From Metabacillus bambusae (GTDB taxonomy: Bacteria; Bacillota; Bacilli; Bacillales; Bacillaceae), in the NCBI RefSeq assembly GCF_017497975.1, contig NZ_JAGDEL010000001.1:434001-498000 (forward strand): a stretch of 64,000 bases of DNA, given 5' to 3'. Positions 58,438 to 64,000 of the stretch are shown in pieces; the first letter of the stretch is position 1, and the number at the start of each line of letters is the position of its first letter. Below the pieces are notes generated by a model. That model saw nothing but the letters and a program-made list of their open reading frames with translations, had not been told where the DNA came from and ran no database searches. The position numbers and the translations under genes were made by a program.

Positions 58438-59724
58438 CTATTCAAAGAAGTAACCAAAGAACTTCTTTACTTTGTTTACTTTTTTATCATCTGGTTGTTG
58501 CTTTTGTGTTGTACGTTGTTGCTGTGTTGGTTCCTTTGCAGCTGCTACTTCAACAGCATTCACTGAAACGTTAGAACCAATCTTTCTCCCTTGAATTTTA
58601 GCATTTTTATGTGCAAATTGTATTAAGCCTACACCAGTCATATATTGAGGTTCTCTCACCCCAATATAATCCGGACTAGCTATTCTTACACTGTTTTGAA
58701 GGACAGCTTGTCCTAATTCAAGGACTCCAGACATTCTAACAGTTCCACCAGTTAATACAAACCCACCTGGTAACTCACTGACACCAAGTCTTTTTAATTC
58801 ATATAGAATTAGCTCATATATTTCTTCGAGTCTTGCTTCAATAATATCAGCTATTTCTAATTGATTAAAGTCTCGTTTTTGATCTGAACCAATAATAGAA
58901 GCTTCAAACACTTCATCTTCAGATGCATGATCGTAAAAAGCGTGTCCATATTTTACTTTAATTCGTTCGGCTTCATCTGTTGTTGTACGAAGACCGATTG
59001 ATAAGTCCTTTGTAATATGTTCTCCACCAATTGGAAGAACAATCGTTGCAAAGAGGTGATTTTGCTCAAACACAGAAATGGTAGTAGATCCACCACCGAT
59101 GTCAATAAGAGCTACTCCGAGATTTTTCTCATCCTTAGACAGCGCTACAGAACCAGCAGCTAGTGGTTGTAAACAAATATCAGTAATTTCTAAGCCAGCG
59201 CGTTCAACACATCGTAACAAATTATGTAATATCGTTTTAGAACCTGTAATAATTGTGCCTTCCATTTCCAAACGAACACCTAGCATTCCTCTAGGATCAT
59301 TAATTTCATCTAATCCATCAACAATAAACTGTCTTGGGATCACATCGATTATTTCTCGTTCTGGAGGAATGGAAATTACTTGAGCTGCCTCGATTACTCT
59401 TCTTACATCTTCATTAGATATTTCACGATTTTCACTTGAGACCGCTACGACTCCATGGCAATCTTGCAAATGCACATGATTTCCTGTTACTCCTACTACT
59501 ACTCTCTTTAAGGAGATTCCAACCATTCTTTCAGCTTGCTCAACCGCTTTTTTTATAGAATGAACTGTTTCATCTATATCAACTATAGATCCTTTTCTTA
59601 AACCTTCTGATTTTACATTACCTACACCTATAATGTTTAAAGCATCATTCGTCATTTCACCAATAATTACTTTAACACTGGATGTACCGATGTCAAGACT
59701 TACAAATAATTCATTGTTGTTCAT
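58438..59724 (-). CDS. ftsA: Cell division protein FtsA
   Basis: Actin-like ATPase that ties FtsZ to the membrane. The 428-residue protein has SLDIGTSSVKVIIGE near residue 9, the SHS2/1C domain near residues 84-160, IDIGGGSTTISVFEQ near residue 208, GGFVLTGGTVRMSGV near residue 320, a Gln-rich linker, and the amphipathic membrane helix VKKFFGYFFE at the very end. Confidence 0.97.
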   Translation of the reverse strand: MNNNELFVSLDIGTSSVKVIIGEMTNDALNIIGVGNVKSEGLRKGSIVDIDETVHSIKKAVEQAERMVGISLKRVVVGVTGNHVHLQDCHGVVAVSSENREISNEDVRRVIEAAQVISIPPEREIIDVIPRQFIVDGLDEINDPRGMLGVRLEMEGTIITGSKTILHNLLRCVERAGLEITDICLQPLAAGSVALSKDEKNLGVALIDIGGGSTTISVFEQNHLFATIVLPIGGEHITKDLSIGLRTTTDEAERIKVKYGHAFYDHASEDEVFEASIIGSDQKRDFNQLEIADIIEARLEEIYELILYELKRLGVSELPGGFVLTGGTVRMSGVLELGQAVLQNSVRIASPDYIGVREPQYMTGVGLIQFAHKNAKIQGRKIGSNVSVNAVEVAAAKEPTQQQRTTQKQQPDDKKVNKVKKFFGYFFE

Positions 59725-59892
59725 TCTAAGGCACCTCCTTATCTATCAATACTTTCTATTCTATTCGTTGAAGAACAACATGACAATGAATCTAGTTTTA
59801 CATGTTTGTAACAAAATTATTTTTTGAATATTTTCTTGATTTTGCCTTAATAGTGTTTATTCGTCAAATACTTGATATTCCCTTTTAAATAT

Positions 59893-60255
59893 TCAATTTT
59901 TTTTCAACTTCCCTCTAGAAATAGACCATTTTGATATCAAAATTCTTCTAATAACCGCAATGTTTTGGAAAAGTCTTACACCAAATGCAAAGACAGCTAC
60001 TAAGTATAAGTCTACACCAAGATGAACACCGAGAAAAGCTAAACTTGCAGCTAAAATTATGTTAAAGAAAAAACCTGAAACGAACACAGTTTCATCATAA
60101 ATATCTTGAAGATGTGCTCGGATTCCACCTAACAATGTATCAAGTGCAGCTAGTATAGCAATTGATAAATAATTTGAGTACTCTGGGGGAATACGCATCT
60201 CTGATATCAATCCTAAAAAGACACCAAGAATAAGACCTAATATAGGAAGCCACAT
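59893..60255 (-). CDS. sbp: Small basic membrane protein Sbp (DUF1290)
   Basis: The 120-residue protein has three hydrophobic stretches and a basic C-terminus (SKWSISRGKLKKN). It matches the Sbp/DUF1290 family found next to ylxX in B. subtilis; the LLGGIRAHLQDIYDETVFVS segment (quoted in part: RAHLQDIYDETVFVSGFF) is family-typical. Function unknown. Confidence 0.9.
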   Translation of the reverse strand: MWLPILGLILGVFLGLISEMRIPPEYSNYLSIAILAALDTLLGGIRAHLQDIYDETVFVSGFFFNIILAASLAFLGVHLGVDLYLVAVFAFGVRLFQNIAVIRRILISKWSISRGKLKKN

Positions 60256-60256
60256 G

Positions 60257-60994
60257 TTATTTTCCCCCTTCTTCGATTTCTAATGGCTTCATATTCTTAA
60301 CACGAATTGTATCTTCATATGCAGGGATTGTCATGCTATCAATCGGGTTAGAAATGGATAGACTCAAGTTATCAATCGCAAAATCTTCGTCAGTTGTCGA
60401 AGCGTTCATCCGATTATAGAGCTTATCAGCATTTTCTGAAATTACTTTAATCTCAATTGGGTATGTATGTAGGCTATAGTTGTCCATTTTCGTTTGTCCA
60501 TTAATATCTCTTATCACTGTGGAATTAATTACTCGCCTTCCTTGAATCGAAATTTCTTCGGCATCATAAGAATTTAATTCATTAATTAAGCGTTTTAACA
60601 GTTCAGGCGAGATATTCGGTAACGGTTCACCAATTAATTCTTCAGAAAACAATCTGTTAATTGTAATGATAATGCCAGGTCCGGTAACTTCAGTTAGACC
60701 TGCTTCTTCTTTTAATACATTTAATGTTTCTTTTAAAGCTACTTCTGGATTTTGATTTTCTTCTGCTTTATATGTTTCGATAATTTCATTATACTTCCTT
60801 ATTTCAGAAAGCAGTTCAACTTGCAATTGTTGCTCCTTTTTTAAGTCTTCCCTAAGTTGCCACATATCACGTGTATCTCGTACAATAGGTTCTTTTATTG
60901 TTTGAAATTGAATCGCAAGCATTAATCCAAATATCATCGTTAAAAAAGAAAAACTCATACCCTTTTTCCAATTCGTTTGCTTCAATACATCCAC
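60257..60994 (-). CDS. ylxX: DUF881 family division-cluster protein YlxX
   Basis: A 245-residue protein with one N-terminal membrane helix (about 13-31), a coiled coil (about 43-80) and a DUF881 domain with EVTGPGIIITINR and LINELNSYDAEEISIQGRR. The family is thought to act at the septum or cell surface, but its role is not established. Its start lies inside a gap with repeat family A on the ylxW side; it starts one base before sbp ends the next gene. Confidence 0.9.
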   Translation of the reverse strand: MDVLKQTNWKKGMSFSFLTMIFGLMLAIQFQTIKEPIVRDTRDMWQLREDLKKEQQLQVELLSEIRKYNEIIETYKAEENQNPEVALKETLNVLKEEAGLTEVTGPGIIITINRLFSEELIGEPLPNISPELLKRLINELNSYDAEEISIQGRRVINSTVIRDINGQTKMDNYSLHTYPIEIKVISENADKLYNRMNASTTDEDFAIDNLSLSISNPIDSMTIPAYEDTIRVKNMKPLEIEEGGK

Positions 60995-61213
60995 CTATCT
61001 GTCTTTACATGTATTCTTTATCTTTGGGCTCTTTTAACTTGGTTGTTGATTTCCATTGCATGCGTTCGCTTTTGTGTTTTGTGCACCTGTGGGTTCTTCC
61101 CTTGCACTCTCGCAGGAGTCTCCATATCGGTTCAAATCAACAAAGTGCCAATAAACTAGCGAGCTTTAACAAAGCCTATCTTTAAAGCATCAATTATGAG
61201 TATGTAGATATTC
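60995..61213. other. Gap between ylxX and ylxW
   Basis: About 219 bases, mostly repeat family A copy 3 (61026-61180). The adjacent ribosome site of ylxX is GGTGG. No gene seen. Confidence 0.55.
61026..61180 (-). repeat. Dispersed intergenic repeat family A, copy 3 (degenerate)
   Basis: On the minus strand it starts near CACTTTGTTGATTTGAACCG, passes GACTCCTGCGAGAGTGCAAGG and CCCACAGGTGCACAAAACAC, and ends AATCAACAACCAAGTTAAAA. It shares its ends with copies 1 and 2 but has lost much of the core. It splits ylxW from ylxX, which are adjacent in B. subtilis. Confidence 0.75.
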
Positions 61214-61930
61214 TTATGACTTGGTCTTCTGCTCTTGTAATAAAGGATCCATTTTAATTTCCTCATTTTTTTCAACTGTTACAACAATATGATCATAAGC
61301 TAATTGATCGATAACACCACCAGCAATATTCAATGCTGAGAGTAAGACATTAGGATCACCTATTGCAGAAATAACAAATGGAGCGGGAAATTGATTACCA
61401 TCAACAGTTACAACAGGTCCATTGCAATAAATGTAGGAATCACTTGATAATCTTTGGCCATTAATGGAGATAGCATCTGCACCTGATATATAAAGTTCGT
61501 TAATAACATTAAATATATGACTCTCATGCACGATATAATTATTAACATTATCGCCTTCAGGTATATAAGATGCATCCTCTAACGTCACTTGCACTCCTTT
61601 TCCAACCACTGGTAGATCGCCCACATACATACGATATTTTTCTACATCTTCAACAAGATTATAATACACCTGCTTTTGATCTTTTAATGATTCTTCAATT
61701 TGCTTAACTTCTTCTTGTTTTGCATATAATTCCTTTTGTAAATCTCGATTTATTTCTTCATTGTTTATTAGTAAAGATCTTGTTTCATACTCTTTATCCC
61801 ATTGTTCAGCAGATATTGTCCGATTTTGATTTCTTTCTTTTGTAAGCTGGTATGAGTAAGAAATTAAAAAACCTAAAACGAGGAGGACAAGGGATAAAAT
61901 AACATAGCTACCCCTCAGTTTCATTTTCAC
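61214..61930 (-). CDS. ylxW: DUF881 family division-cluster protein YlxW
   Basis: A paralogue of ylxX: one N-terminal helix (LRGSYVILSLVLLVLGFLIS), a coiled coil with ELYAKQEEVKQIEESLKDQ, then a DUF881 domain with VVGKGVQVTLEDAS and ELYISGADAISINGQRL. Two starts are possible: GTG 61930, 6 bases from GGAGG, or ATG 61924, 12 bases away; I prefer the GTG. Either overlaps the divIB stop. Confidence 0.88.
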   Translation of the reverse strand: MKMKLRGSYVILSLVLLVLGFLISYSYQLTKERNQNRTISAEQWDKEYETRSLLINNEEINRDLQKELYAKQEEVKQIEESLKDQKQVYYNLVEDVEKYRMYVGDLPVVGKGVQVTLEDASYIPEGDNVNNYIVHESHIFNVINELYISGADAISINGQRLSSDSYIYCNGPVVTVDGNQFPAPFVISAIGDPNVLLSALNIAGGVIDQLAYDHIVVTVEKNEEIKMDPLLQEQKTKS

Positions 61931-62696
61931 TTTCATCCTCCTCCTCTGTCTGTAGCGGTTTATAGGATTCAAAGTAAGAGCCTACTTCTAAATGAATAAC
62001 TCCTATGCTATTTTCATCAAGTTGACTAACAATAGAAGGGTATGCGTCCATTTTCTTTGAAAAAGTACGAACAGAAGCAATCACTTCATAACCATCATTC
62101 ATATATAGTCGAACTAGCCAAGGATCGGTTTTCCCAGGAGTATGGTGGATCTCAGAGATCGAATTAAAAACGCCTGGTGATAGTTTTTTTAATTCACTAA
62201 TCATAACCTGTATATCTTCATCGCGCTTCCAATCAATTAACACTGGAGCATCTGCAGGAGCTGTCTCCTTTTTATCCTTTAATACTTGTCCATTTTCAAG
62301 AATAGGTAAATAAGAACCATCCTTTTCAAGATAAGCAATACTATCATGTTCTTCAATAATTAAAACAATATCGTTAGGTAATTTTTTTTCTACCTTGACA
62401 TCTTTTATTTGTAAAAGACTCTCAACAGCATTTGTGACTTGATCTGTATTGATACTCCAAAAACCAGATGAGGTGGTTATTCCACTCAATTCAATGATCT
62501 TTTCCGAATCAACCGTTTCATTTCCTATAACAGATATACTCGCAACCTTACTTAAGGGAGATTGAAAGTAGATTACAAGCAAAATCAAGAGAAAAAACAC
62601 GGATAAAAATGAAATTAGTCTGCGGTTTGTTTTCTGTTTTCGTTGCTGTTGTAACTTTGGTATGCGGTCCTCTAACGAAACAACTTTTTTTTCCAA
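61908..62696 (-). CDS. divIB: Cell division protein DivIB (FtsQ)
   Basis: Septal membrane protein of the DivIB/FtsL/DivIC subcomplex. The 262-residue protein has a basic N-terminus, one membrane helix (about 28-46), a POTRA domain with SPLSKVASISVIGNETVDSEK and the beta domain VDWKRDEDIQVMISELKKLS-type region (quoted in part: KKLSPGVFNSISEIHHTPG), then an acidic tail ending ETEG. It overlaps ylxW. Confidence 0.93.
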   Translation of the reverse strand: MEKKVVSLEDRIPKLQQQRKQKTNRRLISFLSVFFLLILLVIYFQSPLSKVASISVIGNETVDSEKIIELSGITTSSGFWSINTDQVTNAVESLLQIKDVKVEKKLPNDIVLIIEEHDSIAYLEKDGSYLPILENGQVLKDKKETAPADAPVLIDWKRDEDIQVMISELKKLSPGVFNSISEIHHTPGKTDPWLVRLYMNDGYEVIASVRTFSKKMDAYPSIVSQLDENSIGVIHLEVGSYFESYKPLQTEEEDESENETEG

Positions 62697-63002
62697 TCAT
62701 TTTCACCCCATCCTAGCAGACACTCTAGGCAATCTTTGATTCATTATTTTGACATTGTCTTTCATAGCACTCGTTTTGATTGCGGAAAAAAACAACTTAC
62801 ACATGGTTATTTTTTTTCGAAAACATACGAAAAGTCGCTATTTATTTTAAACGATAAAACAAACGGCATGTAAAATGCCGTTTGTTTTATCTAAAAAATC
62901 ATTTTTAACAAACAAAATATATCATTTTAAACGTAACTCATTGACCAATGGATCTCTATGGTTATTATAACACAGGAAATGAAATTATTGGGAGGTTTGT
63001 GT
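62697..63002. other. Intergenic region between divIB and murB
   Basis: About 306 bases. It contains the 17-bp hairpin at 62853-62891 and otherwise A/T-rich sequence that likely holds the divIB promoter. No gene seen. Confidence 0.55.
62853..62891 (-). terminator. Strong bidirectional-looking terminator after murB
   Basis: GATAAAACAAACGGCAT and ATGCCGTTTGTTTTATC form a perfect 17-bp stem around GTAAA, with A/T-rich ends both ways. Confidence 0.75.
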
Positions 63003-63911
63003 CTAATTAAGACCTATTATTTCAACTTCTGTTTCCATCGATACATCATATTTTTCATAGATGGTTTTTTTGACGAAATCAATAAGATCTAACACATCTT
63101 GTGCTGTTGCTCCACCTGCATTTACGATAAAGTTTCCGTGCATTTCTGAGATTTTCGCACCACCGATTTGATAACCTTTCAAACCAGCGTCCTCCACTAA
63201 TTGACCTGCATATTTCGGTAGGGGATTTCGAAAAATACTCCCTGCACACGGATAATTCCAAGGCTGAGTATCTCTTCTGTAATCTTTATTTTTTTGCATA
63301 ACAGCGACAATATCTTCTTTTTCCCCTTTTTGCAATTTTAAAACCGCACCGATGCATATTCCGGGTCTTTCCTCTTGTAGAATAGAAGTCCTGTAGGAAA
63401 ACTTCATTTCTTCATTTGTTAACCATTCCAAAGTACCATCTTCAAACAAAATATGTGCTTTAACAAGAATTTTTGAAATATCAGCTCCGTGTGCTCCAGC
63501 ATTCATGTACACAGCACCACCAATTGATCCTGGTATTCCACTAGAAAATTCTAAACCTGATAAACCTTTTTTACTAATAATTGTTGCAAGTTTTATGATG
63601 GAATATCCACCGCCAACAGTAAGGGTTTCTCCATTTAATTCAAAATCATCCATTCCTAAACCAAGCTTAATAACCACACCCTCAATTCCCTGGTCTGCAA
63701 CGAGAAGATTTGAACCTCTGCCAATTGCTCTCCACTTTGCATTATGTTTTTTAATGATGCGGAAAGCTTTAGTTAGGTCTTCACTGTTGCTAGGTTCAAT
63801 AAAAATTTCTGCCGGGCCACCAATTTTCATAGTTGTATGCTTTGCTAACGGTTCATTCTCAAGGACTTTTCCGATATTCGCTTCAATTAAATCTTTATAT
63901 AGAGTAGACAT
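63003..63911 (-). CDS. murB: UDP-N-acetylenolpyruvoylglucosamine reductase
   Basis: FAD enzyme that makes UDP-MurNAc for peptidoglycan. The 302-residue protein shows the FAD motifs [20 protein letters not shown] near residue 61 and [20 protein letters not shown] near residue 132, and CAGSIFRNP near residue 222, whose Ser is the proton donor. The short length is typical of type IIb MurB in Firmicutes. An AGGAGG site lies 6 bases before the ATG. Confidence 0.96.
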   Translation of the reverse strand: MSTLYKDLIEANIGKVLENEPLAKHTTMKIGGPAEIFIEPSNSEDLTKAFRIIKKHNAKWRAIGRGSNLLVADQGIEGVVIKLGLGMDDFELNGETLTVGGGYSIIKLATIISKKGLSGLEFSSGIPGSIGGAVYMNAGAHGADISKILVKAHILFEDGTLEWLTNEEMKFSYRTSILQEERPGICIGAVLKLQKGEKEDIVAVMQKNKDYRRDTQPWNYPCAGSIFRNPLPKYAGQLVEDAGLKGYQIGGAKISEMHGNFIVNAGGATAQDVLDLIDFVKKTIYEKYDVSMETEVEIIGLN

Positions 63912-63930
63912 AACGACCTCCTAAATCCGT

Positions 63931-64000
63931 TTATTTCTTTGAAATTTCCTTCATTACTTGATAAACTCGCGAAGCAGCATCTGGAATTCCCAATTCTTTC
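63931..64000 (-). CDS. murG: Probable MurG, C-terminal fragment cut by the window edge
   Basis: The last 22 residues before a TAA stop read KELGIPDAASRVYQVMKEI and end in a basic tail, resembling the C-terminus of UDP-GlcNAc transferase MurG. murG lies directly before murB in B. subtilis. The call depends mostly on synteny. Confidence 0.65.
   Translation of the reverse strand, partial: KELGIPDAASRVYQVMKEISKK

Overview
The window comes from the chromosome of a low-GC, endospore-forming Bacillaceae close to Bacillus in gene order. It carries sigE, sigG and spoIIGA. Its backbone matches the classic B. subtilis order murG-murB-divIB-ylxW-ylxX-sbp-ftsA-ftsZ-spoIIGA-sigE-sigG-ylmC-ylmD-ylmE-sepF-ylmG-ylmH-divIVA-ileS-ylyA-lspA-ylyB-pyr-cys-rqcH-yloB-yloC-remA-gmk-rpoZ-coaBC-priA-def-fmt-rsmB-rlmN. 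Nearly all of it lies on the minus strand, so it is transcribed from high to low coordinates.

Layout. 1-9000 is a housekeeping run: rlmN start, rsmB, fmt, def, priA, coaBC, rpoZ, gmk, remA, yloC. 9166-11844 is a calcium-type P-ATPase, divergent from rqcH at 12163-13878. 14044-17692 is an accessory patch holding an EamA transporter with a stop at codon 3 and a seven-SH3-repeat cell-wall glucosaminidase. 18150-24464 is assimilatory sulfate reduction plus siroheme synthesis, headed by a SAM-I riboswitch. 24704-26601 holds three small accessory genes. 26792-38707 is the full pyrimidine operon, with a strong promoter and three PyrR attenuators. 38704-44430 covers ylyB, lspA, ylyA and ileS with its T-box. 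44431-48516 is the divIVA-ylm division cluster. 53769-64000 holds sporulation sigma factors and the division and cell-wall (dcw) genes.

The most unusual part is 48810-53739. A class C-like group II intron sits just behind the sigG terminator, where B. subtilis has ylmA. Its reverse transcriptase gene is split by a second mobile element of about 3.07 kb, on the opposite strand, carrying three tyrosine recombinases in a row (RIT-like). The ends of this inner element can be read to the base: 8-bp terminal inverted repeats and a 6-bp flanking direct repeat. Removing the element and one repeat copy restores a single 424-residue reverse transcriptase. The first recombinase is damaged by a stop codon and a frameshift and runs into the second without a stop.

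Two families of dispersed non-coding repeats, three good copies each plus one degenerate copy, sit in intergenic gaps. Other regulation visible includes the pyr, cysH and ileS promoters, a Spo0A-type spoIIG promoter with a 21-bp spacer, a SigF/SigG-type promoter before sigG, and many intrinsic terminators. I saw no rRNA, tRNA or CRISPR array. Gene names rest on recognised motifs and synteny, not on database searches.
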